The notes: generated from the sequence alone by a model not told the origin. Positions 18,512-27,808 are shown, numbered from the stretch's first letter. The stretch: 64,000 nucleotides of DNA from Ardenticatenaceae bacterium (GCA_020634215.1 JACKCD010000016.1:39898-103897); one strand, 5' to 3'. Program-made: numbers and translations.

Positions 18512-19918
18512 CTATAACTCACAACTCTTCAACTTTTCGCCATCTATACAGGTGTCCGTTCCGGCACTGCCATCAAGCTGGTCGTTGTCATTACCACCGT
18601 CGAGCGTGTCATCTCCTTGGCGGCCGTAAAGTCGGTCATCTCCCACTTCACCGTATATGGTGTCGTCGCCATTGTCGCCGCGCATGTTGTCACGGCCGTT
18701 GCCGCCATACATGGTGTCGTCGCCATCATGGCCGACCATGGTGTCATCGCCGTCGTCGCCAACCATCGTGTCGTCGCCGTCGTTGCCGTCCAAGCGGTCT
18801 TTGTCGCCGCCGCCGTGGAGTTCGTCATCGCCGTCGTCGCCATAGAGCTTGTCTCGGTCTTTGTCGTCGTAGACGGTGGCGTTATCGGCTTCGCCACCCC
18901 ACAGGATGTCGTCCCCCTCGTCGCCGTACAGTTGGTCGTTGCCGGGGCCACCAATGAGGCAGTCGTTGCCGCCCATGCCTTCGAGGCGGTCGTTACCGCC
19001 GTAGCCAATGATGATGTCGTTGCCCGGTGTCCCTTTAATCTTGTCGTTGCCGGGGGTGCCGTGGATGACGTTGAACCCAGAGGCAGGGTCACAACTGGCC
19101 GCGTTGGGGTCGCTGATGGCTTGTTCGGCGACAAAGATATCGGAACTAACATTGGTGTCGCCGCTGACGAGGTTGCTGGCATCGGACTCGAAGGCGACAA
19201 AACGGCCGTTACCGCTGATGCTGGAGTCCAAGCTTCTGTTATTCCCCTGGCCGCCGCTGCTGTCCACCGAGACGCGGCTGGTGGTACCCGTTTGCTGGTC
19301 GTGGACAAAGATGTCGGCAATGCTATTGGTGTCGCCGCTGACGAGGTTGCTGGCATCGGAGATGAAGGCGACAAAACGGCCGTCACTGCTGATGCTGGGG
19401 TCAACGCTGAAGTTATTCCCCTGTGTGCCGCTGCTGTCCACGGAGATGCGGCTGGTGGTGCCCGTTTGCCGATCGTGGACAAAGATGTCGGCAATGCTAT
19501 TGGTGTCACCGCTGACGAGGTTGTTGGCAGCGGAGATGAAGGCGACAAAACGGCCGTCGCCGCTAATATCAGGTAAAGTACTATTGTTATTTCCCTCGTT
19601 GCCGCTGCTGTCCACAGAGACGCGCTCCGTCGTCCCCGTTTGCTGGTCGTGGACAAAGACGTCGGGACTGCTATTGGTGTCACCGCTGACGAGGTTGCTG
19701 GCAGAGGAGTGGAAGGCGACAAAACGGCCGTCATCACTGATGCTGGGGTCAACGCCGCCGCGATTCCCCTCATTGCCGTTGCTGTCGACGGAGACGCGCT
19801 CAATGTCGCCGGGGGCGGCGCTGGCTGTCAACAGCCCCAGCAGCAGGAACATGAATCCCAGCGTGCAAATGCCCACTATCTGTTTTATATTTTGCTTGCG
19901 TATTCCTTTGTTTGTCAT
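18512..19918 (-). CDS. Secreted PD40-propeller / RTX calcium-binding protein
   Basis: 468 residues from the ATG at 19918, chosen because AGAAGGAAA precedes it and a signal peptide (FMFLLLGLLTASAA) follows. An in-frame start further upstream lacks these. Residues 35-265 are four near-identical 58-residue PD40/WD40-like units (DGRFVAF, ASNLVSGDTN, DIFVHDQQTGTT), encoded by 174-bp DNA repeats. Residues 290-455 are RTX-type nonapeptides (GGNDRLEG, GDDTMVGDD) that bind Ca2+ in a beta-roll and fold after export. A CIDGEKLKSCEL tail ends the chain. Such proteins are surface or secreted structural components. Together with the Calx-beta genes it adds to a calcium-dependent exoproteome. Confidence 0.88.
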   Translation of the reverse strand: MTNKGIRKQNIKQIVGICTLGFMFLLLGLLTASAAPGDIERVSVDSNGNEGNRGGVDPSISDDGRFVAFHSSASNLVSGDTNSSPDVFVHDQQTGTTERVSVDSSGNEGNNNSTLPDISGDGRFVAFISAANNLVSGDTNSIADIFVHDRQTGTTSRISVDSSGTQGNNFSVDPSISSDGRFVAFISDASNLVSGDTNSIADIFVHDQQTGTTSRVSVDSSGGQGNNRSLDSSISGNGRFVAFESDASNLVSGDTNVSSDIFVAEQAISDPNAASCDPASGFNVIHGTPGNDKIKGTPGNDIIIGYGGNDRLEGMGGNDCLIGGPGNDQLYGDEGDDILWGGEADNATVYDDKDRDKLYGDDGDDELHGGGDKDRLDGNDGDDTMVGDDGDDTMVGHDGDDTMYGGNGRDNMRGDNGDDTIYGEVGDDRLYGRQGDDTLDGGNDNDQLDGSAGTDTCIDGEKLKSCEL

Positions 19919-20139
19919 GATTGTTTCCTTCTTTGGTTTAATACTAGATTTATTGGGTGTGGTAGGTGGTGGGGAAAACGGCCGTTTTTCAACCCCTTGC
20001 CCCACCCCATCCAGCTACTATTAAGATTTGTCTGTTTTGCACTTGGTGAGATTGAGCTACCCTCCAAGATTGTCCCAATCTCTAACGGCCAAAGGTATTT
20101 TGACCAAACCGATAAGCGTGGATCGCCTTGTTTGGCAAA

Positions 20140-20490
20140 CTAAAAGTCATCATCAGAGTAGAAATGTGTTGGGCAGGTAATGTAAATGCTTTCGATATAG
20201 GTACCATCCTCCTTAACGCAGTAGTTATAGTTGTCAACCTGGGTGTCGCCATAAACTGATTGACCAATCGAGGCGTTGCCAGAGTTGATCCACCCTTTGT
20301 AGGCGGGAACGCCGTGGGGTGCGTCGCCATTAGGGGCAAAACAAAGCTGATACACTTTGTCGTCGGCTGTGGTGTATTTGTAGCAAGGCGGGAAGGCATA
20401 TTCACGACAGTGACCCCATTCATCTTTGCTAATGCAGGGGCCTTGGATATTTTCAACTTTAACGGCCGTTATCCTTAACACACCACTCAT
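20140..20490 (-). CDS. Small cysteine-rich protein, unknown
   Basis: 116 residues from the ATG at 20490, placed 6 bases after AAGGAG; a longer upstream frame lacks such a site. Six or seven cysteines (GPCISK, GHCREY, PPCYKY, QLCFAP, YNYCVK, ITCPTH) and many aromatic residues suggest a disulfide-rich or metal-bound fold, but there is no signal peptide. Not recognised. It lies downstream of the inverted-repeat element and ahead of the PD40/RTX gene on the same strand. Confidence 0.6.
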   Translation of the reverse strand: MSGVLRITAVKVENIQGPCISKDEWGHCREYAFPPCYKYTTADDKVYQLCFAPNGDAPHGVPAYKGWINSGNASIGQSVYGDTQVDNYNYCVKEDGTYIESIYITCPTHFYSDDDF

Positions 20491-20666
20491 GCCCATCTCC
20501 TTCAGTTTTCTATCGGTTGATAAATCTTGTGGTGCGTTGTGCGTCGTGGGGCAAAACGGCCGTTTTCCATTTGTGGCTTTAACATTAAGCAATTATCGTG
20601 ACCAAAACGTGACCAGAACCTGAACTTTGTAAGCCAACCTTATCCAAAACCACCTCCTCTAGCGAT

Positions 20667-20879
20667 TCACGATACTGTTTTGGTCGGCCCTGCCCCCAGC
20701 CGCTGCGCCAGATAGGCCACCAATTCAGGAAAATTAGCAAAGACACGTTCATCCCTTGTGTTGGCCTCCTGTAAGTAAACCCGCCAACAGCCCGGCTCCG
20801 GTTCATACCAAAACCGCAGCAAAAAGGTGTGGCGTTGCTCAAGGTCAACAGGATAGTGACGAATCATAGGGGCTATCAT
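20667..20879 (-). CDS. Small hypothetical protein inside inverted-repeat element
   Basis: 70 residues, not recognised. Motifs: RHTFLLRFWYEPEPGCWRVYLQ, then FANFPELVAYLAQRLG, which reads as a small alpha/beta domain with an amphipathic C-terminal helix. Either ATG (20879 or 20864) could start it; the shorter matches the start preserved in the relic at 27.9 kb. It is divergent from the SARP-type activator, a common place for a gene the activator controls. Confidence 0.55.
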   Translation of the reverse strand: MIAPMIRHYPVDLEQRHTFLLRFWYEPEPGCWRVYLQEANTRDERVFANFPELVAYLAQRLGAGPTKTVS

Positions 20880-20890
20880 AACAGCCTACC

Positions 20891-20907
20891 GTCGACACAG
20901 CGTCGAC
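20891..20907. promoter_or_regulatory. Double GTCGAC site, putative operator
   Basis: GTCGACACAGCGTCGAC: two 6-base palindromes 11 bases apart (one helical turn). The 24 bases around it are identical at 27.97 kb in the relic, although the neighbouring gene has decayed, so the site was either recently copied or under selection. Confidence 0.45.
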
Positions 20908-21123
20908 AACGGATGAACGTCATCGTTGTTGACACTAATAGTCAATGATAGAAGTGGTGCGTATAATTAGGCTGATTAACGGCCGTTGTATGGCGTGGTC
21001 ACGTTTTGGTCACGATCTCCTGTTAAAGTTAGGCAGGAAATGGAAAACGCGCACACACTCCCTCACCCAATCTTTGCGTAAATATTGTTATGTATCGTAA
21101 TCTATCTTGAAAACCAAGCTGTA

Positions 21124-24100
21124 ATGACCATTAAAGTAAAAGTTCGTTTACTAGGCTCCTACACTGTGGTTACCCATAGCGAAGCGATTCACTTTCGCAC
21201 AGACAAAATAAAGGCACTTTTCGCCTACTTGCTCTTGCACGCGGCCACGCCCGTGCGCCGCGAGACGTTGGCAACCCTGTTTTGGCCGGATAGCAGCGAC
21301 GACACCGCTCGCAAAAATCTACGTGATGCCCTCTTTCACCTCCGCAAAACCCTTGCTCAATGCCATCCAGCCTTGAGCGAACACTGTCTCGATGCCAACC
21401 GTAAAACTGTCACGCTCCACATCGCTGACTGTTTTGAAGTAGATACGGGCGTTTTATCCACCCCCAACCCCACCTCCGATCTAGCCCCCTTTATTGGCGG
21501 CGAACTGCTGGCTGGCTTCAACCTGGAAGATGCCGAACCGTTTATGGAGTGGCTGCTGCTGGAACGCAGCCGCTGGCATGATTTGTCGCTGAAGCTGCTG
21601 GCACAGTGGACAGAGCAGCATTTGCAGCAAAACGAACCTGACGTGGCCCAGCGGCTTGCTCAACAGCAGCTTATCCTTGAGCCGTGGTACGAAGCGGCGC
21701 ATCGCCAAGCGATGATGGCGTATGGGTTGGCACACAATTGGGCGGGGGTAGCGCAGCAATACAAACTGTGCAGCGATATTTTGCAAGCGGAATTGGGTGT
21801 GGAGCCAAGCGCCAAAACGCAGACACTTTACCAAGATTTACGCAAGCAGCAGCAAGCCTTGCAGACACCCAAGCACAATTTGCCTTCCAGCCTTTCTCCT
21901 TTCATGGGTCGCCAACAGGAGTTGATGCGCGTTAATGCGGCCATTGGACAGCGCGATTACCGCCTTTTTACGCTGACGGGGATTGGCGGTAGCGGCAAAA
22001 CGCGGCTGGCGTTGGAGATTGGGCGGCTGCAATTAGGTTGCTTTCCCGATGGCGTTTGGTTTGTGTCGCTGGCTAGTGCTGACCGCGTTGAGGATGTTTT
22101 GCACGCCATTGTTGGCGCAATCGGTTTGCAACCATCGCCAGAGACCCCGCTTGAAACCCAGCTTTATGCCGAACTGGCCGAAAAGTCGGTGCTGATCATT
22201 CTGGATAATTTGGAACAATTGCCGGAGGAAGTGGCTGACGTGGTGCTGTCGCTGCTGGAATGGACGAAGGAGCTGGTGATTCTGACCACGACGCGCTCCC
22301 GGCTGAACTTGCGGGTGGAGAAGCTTTTTCCCATTGAGGGGTTGACCTTTCCTGATGAGGTGACAACGGGGGATTTGGCCGACTTTGCGGCGGTGAGCCT
22401 GTTTTTGGGGCAGGCGGCGCGGGTTCGTTTTGAGGCACTGGGTCGTGAAACATACGGCACGGTTGGCGAGATTTGCCGCTTGCTGGTTGGTTCGCCGCTG
22501 GCGATTGAGCTGGCAGCAGCACAATCGCAGGAATTTTCGGTGGCGGCCATTGCCGAGACGCTGCGCCAAAGTGTGGCAGCGTTGGCAACGACGATGCGGG
22601 ATGTGCCGCCGCGCCAGCGGAGTCTGCGGGCCGTGTTTGATTATTCGTGGCGGTTGCTGAGTGCCGGGCAGCAGCGGGGGTTGGCGCAACTGTCGCTGTT
22701 TCGGCAGCCATTTTTGGCGGAGGCAGCGCAGGCGGTGGCGGACATTTCGCGGCGGGATTTGGCGGTGTTGGTGCGGTCGTCGTGGCTGAAGGTGGAGGAA
22801 AACGGCCGTTATTTTTTCCACGAGTTACTGCGTGAATTTGGGCTGGCGCATTTGCAGCAGCAAGCCAGTTGGCTGGAAGCTACTCAGCAAAGCTATGTGA
22901 CCTATCATCTTGGTTTTCTGCGGGATCAAGCAGAGCTGTTTGAGAGGGATGTAAGCGGTCAACTGGCAGCACAGTTTCGCCAAAGCCGTGTTGATTTAAC
23001 GGCCGCTTGGGAATTAGGGTTAGAGATAAGGGCCTTTGCAGAATTAGGGGAAAGCATTGAGGCTTTGCGAACATTTTATTATGAAGTCGGATTGATGGTA
23101 GAGGGGCTTGCATTTTTTGAGCGCATTGTTGCTAGACTCAATCATATATTGTCTCAGTCTGAAATTTCGCCTCTTGCCCAAACCTTGCAAGTTAAGGTTT
23201 TGATTGAACAAATTGATCTACGTGCGGAGACAATCGTTGATGCCGCATTGTTTGATAGCATTGAAGAAGTGCTGACCCAAGTGCGACAATTGAACGATCC
23301 CAAGCTGCTTTTAGCGATGCGTATAACGCAAATCAGCGCACTGCGTCGTTTGGGCAAGTTGGACGAGGCTGGTGAACTGATGGAAGAAACGGCCGTTCTA
23401 GCTCAAACCGTAGGTACACGGCTACAACAGGCTAGCTTAACCCAGTTCCATGCTCACTTTCACCATGCTCGCGGTAATATGGTATTAGCCGGGCAGTGGT
23501 ACGGTAAGACTTTAACCCTTATTGATGAGAAGACTCACCCTTTTCATGTTGCTAAAGTGAAGCATAATTTGGCGACCACACTAATTAGCATAGGGCGCTT
23601 AGATGACGCACTGCCGCTACTTGAAACAAATCTGCGGCTTTGGCAGCAATCTGGGTGGCAGTTTGGGGAGAGTATGACACAGGAGTCGTTGGGGGAGGCT
23701 TTGCTCCGACAAGGTCAATATAATCTGGCACGTGTTCATTTGGAAAGCAGTTTGCAAGGGTATGAAGCAAATTATGATTTAGAGGGAATGGCTAATACTC
23801 AGGAGCTCTTAGGCCATGTCGCTTTGGCATTGGGCGATCTTGTTTTGGCAGAACAGCATTATCAAGCAACGTTAAGTGTATGTCGGCAAAAGGGAGATGG
23901 GGACAACTTAAACCAAGGGTGGACGGGATTAGCAGAAGTCGCCTTGCTACGTGGAGAGATCGAAAAAGCGTCTCAGTTTGTAGATAACGTTATGCCAGAT
24001 TTATTGAACGGCAACCTTATAGGTGCAGATATCTTTCGCACTTATTGGGTCTGCTATCGTGTTTTGGCAAAAGTTGATGTCACTGAGGCTGATATGGTGT

Positions 24101-24246
24101 TGGCGCTTGCCTTTACCAAGCTGCACGAACAGGCAAAACATTTAGACGCGAAAGCCCAACAGGTATTTTTTGAGGGTGTTGAGATACATAAAGCCTTGAT
24201 TGCGGCTGTACAGGAGCGTTTGCCGGGGTTGGTGGGGGTGGCGTAG
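21124..24246 (+). CDS. SARP/BTAD-type transcriptional activator with NB-ARC ATPase and TPRs
   Basis: 1040 residues from the ATG at 21124; a TTG 39 bases upstream is possible. Residues 1-95 form an OmpR-type winged helix (KALFAYLLLHAATPVRRETLATLFWP), 95-245 the BTAD all-helical activation domain, 265-530 an NB-ARC-like ATPase with P-loop TGIGGSGKT near 285-293, Walker B LIILDNLEQL and the TTTRSRL sensor, and about 560-1040 TPR-like repeats. Members are ATP-gated activators that recruit RNA polymerase on direct-repeat operators. The 11-base CGTGACC repeats just upstream (20996-21014) are plausible targets. Two AACGGCCGTT copies encode ENGRYFF and ETAVLAQ. Confidence 0.9.
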   Translation: MTIKVKVRLLGSYTVVTHSEAIHFRTDKIKALFAYLLLHAATPVRRETLATLFWPDSSDDTARKNLRDALFHLRKTLAQCHPALSEHCLDANRKTVTLHIADCFEVDTGVLSTPNPTSDLAPFIGGELLAGFNLEDAEPFMEWLLLERSRWHDLSLKLLAQWTEQHLQQNEPDVAQRLAQQQLILEPWYEAAHRQAMMAYGLAHNWAGVAQQYKLCSDILQAELGVEPSAKTQTLYQDLRKQQQALQTPKHNLPSSLSPFMGRQQELMRVNAAIGQRDYRLFTLTGIGGSGKTRLALEIGRLQLGCFPDGVWFVSLASADRVEDVLHAIVGAIGLQPSPETPLETQLYAELAEKSVLIILDNLEQLPEEVADVVLSLLEWTKELVILTTTRSRLNLRVEKLFPIEGLTFPDEVTTGDLADFAAVSLFLGQAARVRFEALGRETYGTVGEICRLLVGSPLAIELAAAQSQEFSVAAIAETLRQSVAALATTMRDVPPRQRSLRAVFDYSWRLLSAGQQRGLAQLSLFRQPFLAEAAQAVADISRRDLAVLVRSSWLKVEENGRYFFHELLREFGLAHLQQQASWLEATQQSYVTYHLGFLRDQAELFERDVSGQLAAQFRQSRVDLTAAWELGLEIRAFAELGESIEALRTFYYEVGLMVEGLAFFERIVARLNHILSQSEISPLAQTLQVKVLIEQIDLRAETIVDAALFDSIEEVLTQVRQLNDPKLLLAMRITQISALRRLGKLDEAGELMEETAVLAQTVGTRLQQASLTQFHAHFHHARGNMVLAGQWYGKTLTLIDEKTHPFHVAKVKHNLATTLISIGRLDDALPLLETNLRLWQQSGWQFGESMTQESLGEALLRQGQYNLARVHLESSLQGYEANYDLEGMANTQELLGHVALALGDLVLAEQHYQATLSVCRQKGDGDNLNQGWTGLAEVALLRGEIEKASQFVDNVMPDLLNGNLIGADIFRTYWVCYRVLAKVDVTEADMVLALAFTKLHEQAKHLDAKAQQVFFEGVEIHKALIAAVQERLPGLVGVA

Positions 24247-24480
24247 GTGTGAGGTGGGGGAAAACGGCCGTTTTCCTCTCATTATTTTGTGGGGAAAACG
24301 GCCGTTTATGACACTACCCTGCCATAAAGATAACGCTCATTGATTTACCGCCTTAAGCTATCATAAATTTTGCGATTGACCGCAACCTGTGTCATATATG
24401 CGAAACGGTTGGGAACAGTGGATACTCGCCCTGAAATGTGCTTCCTAAAGAAGTAACAAAGGACAGACCCTAAACAATTA
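24247..24480. other. Intergenic region with paired palindromes
   Basis: Holds two AACGGCCGTT copies 34 bases apart (24263, 24297), each flanked by G-runs before and T/C-runs after, between converging genes. They can act as terminator stems. The remaining 170 bases are AT-rich and show no gene. Confidence 0.45.
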
Positions 24481-25986
24481 CTATGAGACCTTTTCGAGAA
24501 TAAAGGTCGTCGCAAAGCTGGTGCCTGGAGAGGCAGCATTGATATATGCCTTGCCAGACGCATCGTAGGTGACAGTCAAGAAGAGATGGTTACCGCTCGA
24601 CTGAAACATGGCTTTTACTAAGGAAGAACCCAGAAGCGGATTTAGCCCAACAATGGTTTCAGCGGTAGCCTTCACGATTTTTTCAAATACATTACTGGAG
24701 GCACCAAGCATGCTGCGGATATTTATCCGGCTGCCATCGTAGATCTGTCCACCATCGCTGAGATTCTCAGGATTGAAGCCGGTAAATGTTTCGTTGTTGC
24801 CAGACGGCCCCCACCCAATACCGAAGTAGAGTCTGTTGCGCTGGTTTGTGTCGACCGATATGACCTTATTGTCACGAACCAACATTCGGAAGTTGCCTTT
24901 GCTATTAATAGTGTCTGCATTCAGGTTGCCACTGTAGGGCAAAAGTTTGGTTGTGTTGTAGTCATAGTCTCGAAGCTGAAACTTACAACTGTTATCGTAG
25001 GTGCCAACCAGCGTCAACAAATTATCCCTTCCCAGACTCACATATTGCCCACCGTCTGTGCGTAAGCGAATCCAATCTTCCTGGTGAATTGGCGTTCGAA
25101 GGGTAATAGTCGGGTCGGAAGCAAAATTGTTAAGCCTGATGATATAGTCAATGACTTTGGCGTTATAGCCAGCGTTGACAAAATCTCTCATGATCACATT
25201 CAGCTTGGAGCCTTTGCCGTGGCTCATGATCCAATTGTTGAATTGAGTTTCGGCTCTGGCATCACAATTAGCCGGGCTATCATATGACTCAAAAGAGTGA
25301 TATGGGGTGTTGATCACTTGAGCAATAAATATCCTGTCCTTGCTCCACATAAGCATGGCGTTCTTCAAATAGGATAAAATTCCATCGGGCGTTTTTAAAT
25401 TAAAGTTATCAAATGGGGATATGCGAAAGTTGTTCACATAGGAAAGCCAATTGCGCCCTTTTGTATCGTTTAGTGCCCACGTAATCAAAAACTGTTTACC
25501 ACCCAGATCGCGCCATGTTACGTTACGATTAAATGTGCCATCCGCATTAAGGTGCGCTGTTGCGATCCGCGATGGCGCAATTTTCTCTTCAATCTGCTGG
25601 AGAATACCGTTGGCCACATTTGGATCGTCTGTCGGAAAGTCAATATCCATAAAGATGAACTCACCCCGATGTTCATCGGCAAAACGGACGATCTGTCCCA
25701 AAACATCGGTAAATGCATCATAATAATAGTCAGAATGATGCATCGTCAGTTGGTTCTTGTGCATTTTGACACGCATATCAAAATAGCGTACACCAACATT
25801 TAACTGGCTTGTATAACTAGCCAGTTGGGTTACGGCACCGACCCAATTGTTTTTGAACATTTCAAAAACATTGTCTGTGGGGTAACATGATGAATCATGA
25901 CTTGCAGGAATATAGGAAGCCAGAATTTTTGTATTCAGGTTTAGGTGAGACATCCAGTTTGCGCGGTCTAGAAACGTGGTACTCAT
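24481..25986 (-). CDS. PI-PLC-like (X-domain) phosphodiesterase
   Basis: 501 residues from the ATG at 25986, 9 bases after AAGGAG. Residues 10-300 match the phosphatidylinositol-specific phospholipase C X domain: first catalytic His30 in IPASHDSS, substrate Arg in GVRYFDMRV, second catalytic His83/84 in MHHSDYY. The spacing is close to His32/His82 of the Bacillus enzyme. Residues 310-430 look like a beta-trefoil lectin module (RLRTDGGQYVSLG, FRMLVRDNKVISVD). Unlike secreted bacterial PI-PLCs there is no signal peptide. It lies next to an IS element in a stretch with lower GC and no AACGGCCGTT, which points to acquisition. Substrate could be a lipid or another phosphodiester. Confidence 0.82.
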   Translation of the reverse strand: MSTTFLDRANWMSHLNLNTKILASYIPASHDSSCYPTDNVFEMFKNNWVGAVTQLASYTSQLNVGVRYFDMRVKMHKNQLTMHHSDYYYDAFTDVLGQIVRFADEHRGEFIFMDIDFPTDDPNVANGILQQIEEKIAPSRIATAHLNADGTFNRNVTWRDLGGKQFLITWALNDTKGRNWLSYVNNFRISPFDNFNLKTPDGILSYLKNAMLMWSKDRIFIAQVINTPYHSFESYDSPANCDARAETQFNNWIMSHGKGSKLNVIMRDFVNAGYNAKVIDYIIRLNNFASDPTITLRTPIHQEDWIRLRTDGGQYVSLGRDNLLTLVGTYDNSCKFQLRDYDYNTTKLLPYSGNLNADTINSKGNFRMLVRDNKVISVDTNQRNRLYFGIGWGPSGNNETFTGFNPENLSDGGQIYDGSRINIRSMLGASSNVFEKIVKATAETIVGLNPLLGSSLVKAMFQSSGNHLFLTVTYDASGKAYINAASPGTSFATTFILEKVS

Positions 25987-26032
25987 GAAATGATTCTCCT
26001 TTAGTGCGTTTTGCACTATTTGAATAATTAAC

Positions 26033-27485
26033 GAGGGTCGGCGTTAACATAACGACAACTTATGGGTCTCGTGCTTGAGATTTGCTATTACGAACACGTT
26101 GCAGAGCACGAGCGTTGATCACAATGTAAGTCAGCGTGTTCAAATTAACAACTGAATGACCAGTACGCACTTTGGGTCGCTCAATGCCGTACTCTTTAGC
26201 TTGGCTGTTGATACGTTCAGCAGCCGTGCGTTGTTTGTAAAGCTGCTTGTACGTTTCCGATTGACGATTAATCTGAACACGCATCCAACCACCCGCTTCA
26301 ATATTGATGTGCTTGATACAGCCAATCCCTTTAGCAAATTGCTCATGGGTACAAATCTCAGCCGTCTTGGTGGGAAACAACTTGGGACAACGCAAAAGCT
26401 GTGCCCGATACCCATTGGAATGGTTGTATTCATAGGAAGGAACCATCTCTAAACCCTGTGAGCATAGATGGAACCCGCTTGCCCCCAACTTCGGTTGCGG
26501 ATGCCCACGCAAATTGAGTGGAATAGCAGCCAAGCCACCTTCTTCGGCAAAGGGCTGGTAGATATGCCAAGCATCGAAAGCGGCATCAGCGGCAAAGAAA
26601 CGAGGGCGAAAACCGATTGTTTCGACCAAACGGGCATACAAAGGGGCAAAATACGTGGAATCTGCTTCGTTAAAAGGCAAGGTATACTCAGCCAAAACAA
26701 CATCGCCATATTGTGGATGAGTCGCGGCCATGATACCTGTACCATATCCCCAAAGGTATTCCTTCTTGACCTTGGTCTGTTTCTCACTTTCATCATCCTG
26801 GTTCTGGCTGCGTTTGACACCTAGGCGGCAATCCGGGTCGCCGCTTGGCTGCTTCTCCGGGTCATAGCGGTTGGTGACATACTCCCGTGGGTTGTTTTCT
26901 TTAACCCATGCGTAAATATGCTTCGTGTCGATAACCGGCGTATCTCCCAACCCTGGAATTTCAGCCTGGAGGTCGTGGACGGTTGCTCTGAACAGAGCTT
27001 GGAGGAGGGTATTATCCATCATTTGCTGTTTGTGTCTGAGCCAACGGTCACACGGAACAGTTTTCTCGACATCGAAGCCATAGGGTTGGGCATTATCTGG
27101 CACCGGATGAAAGCCCAGTTCCAATACCAGCAACGGATGTTTGAGCAGAAAGCGGCGCAGGTCAGTGATATAGTCGAATTTCTCGCATTTCTTGACCAGC
27201 AACGCTTTCACATACGCCTTTTCTGGATGGGGGCGTGAACCGGGCCAGGGTTGGGCGTCATCTCGTTCGGGTATCTGGTTCCAATCGAGTAAGGCGAAAA
27301 AAGGCGCGATACGCCTGGATAACTGGGTCGTAGCTCATCAATTGGTCGATGATTGATTGTTCAAGTGCATGATTAGACGTTATCATTAGGTTGCTCCTGT
27401 TCAGGTTGGTTTGTAGATATTTCCCAGTCTGAATGGGAGCAACCATTTTGACAAGTTTTGTTACTTTATGTTAAAGCCGACCCTC
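26033..27485. mobile_element. Complete insertion sequence, 1453 bp
   Basis: Terminal inverted repeats: 26033-26052 and 27466-27485 (TTATGTTAAAGCCGACCCTC, one mismatch in 20). The element is flanked by a 6-base direct duplication ATTAAC (26027-26032 and 27486-27491). It carries a single transposase split over two frames. The intact ends and duplication point to recent insertion. It sits upstream of the PI-PLC-like gene, only 47 bases from its start, so it probably displaced that gene's promoter. Confidence 0.9.
26060..27386 (-). CDS. IS transposase (DDE), two frames joined at a T6 tract
   Basis: Frame one starts at ATG 27386 (AGGAG 7 bases before) and reads MITSNHALEQ to AYRAFF; frame two continues ALLDWNQIPERDDAQPWPG and runs to 26060. 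The switch is at six T on the coding strand (27297-27302). Losing one T gives AYRAFFALLDW in one frame. Slippage on such a tract is a known way for IS elements to limit transposase, but a plain deletion is also possible. DDE residues: Asp in VIDTKHIYAW, Asp in FAADAAFDAW, Glu in TAAERINSQ. About 430 residues when joined. It resembles the IS4-like DDE_Tnp_1 group; I do not assign a family. Confidence 0.85.
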
Positions 27486-27605
27486 ATTAACTCTATTCTA
27501 GCAACTAAGGTAGCCTAGAAAGTCAAGACAGAATTTCGGGTAGCTTTAAGGTAGTTTTATACCCGTTGGATTCTTTAACAATTCATCCCTCGGTGGGCAA
27601 GACGA

Positions 27606-27808
27606 CTACCGGGGAGCCGGTAAGGTCAACCTTGGCTGGGGTGCACGATAGCCAAGTGACTGGTGCAGCTGCTTCTTAATTATAAAAGGTAAAGTACGCG
27701 GCAATGCTCGACCGCGCCTGACGCAGTGTCTCATAATCGTGCAAATAGACCTCCTCGTATTTCAGCGAACGCCACAGCCGTTCGGTGAAAATGTTGTCCG
27801 GTGGCCAA
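27606..27808 (-). pseudogene. IS3-family OrfB integrase relic
   Basis: Minus-strand reading gives PDNIFTERLWRSLKYEEVYL then HDYETLRQARSSIAAYFTFYN, the C-terminal rve region of IS3-type transposases. After a one-base frameshift it continues KKQLHQSLGYRAPQPRL to a stop at 27606. Everything before PDN is missing. The break abuts an AACGGCCGTT palindrome at 27809. Confidence 0.8.

Larger units (their letters stand above)
20595..21016. mobile_element. 422-bp element bounded by perfect 21-bp inverted repeats
   Basis: Bases 20595-20615 and 20996-21016 are exact inverted copies. Each contains CGTGACC twice at an 11-base interval (CGTGACCAAAACGTGACC). Between them are a 70-codon gene (20667-20879, minus), the double SalI-type site at 20891-20907 and one AACGGCCGTT. 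A decayed relative lies at 27846-27988. It could be a small mobile unit, or a regulatory region whose ends are operators for the SARP gene at 21124. Confidence 0.55.

Noticed and set aside
18657..19060. Short repeats in the RTX region as an intergenic repeat array
   Set aside because: They are codons of GGNDxLxG-type nonapeptides in the PD40/RTX gene.
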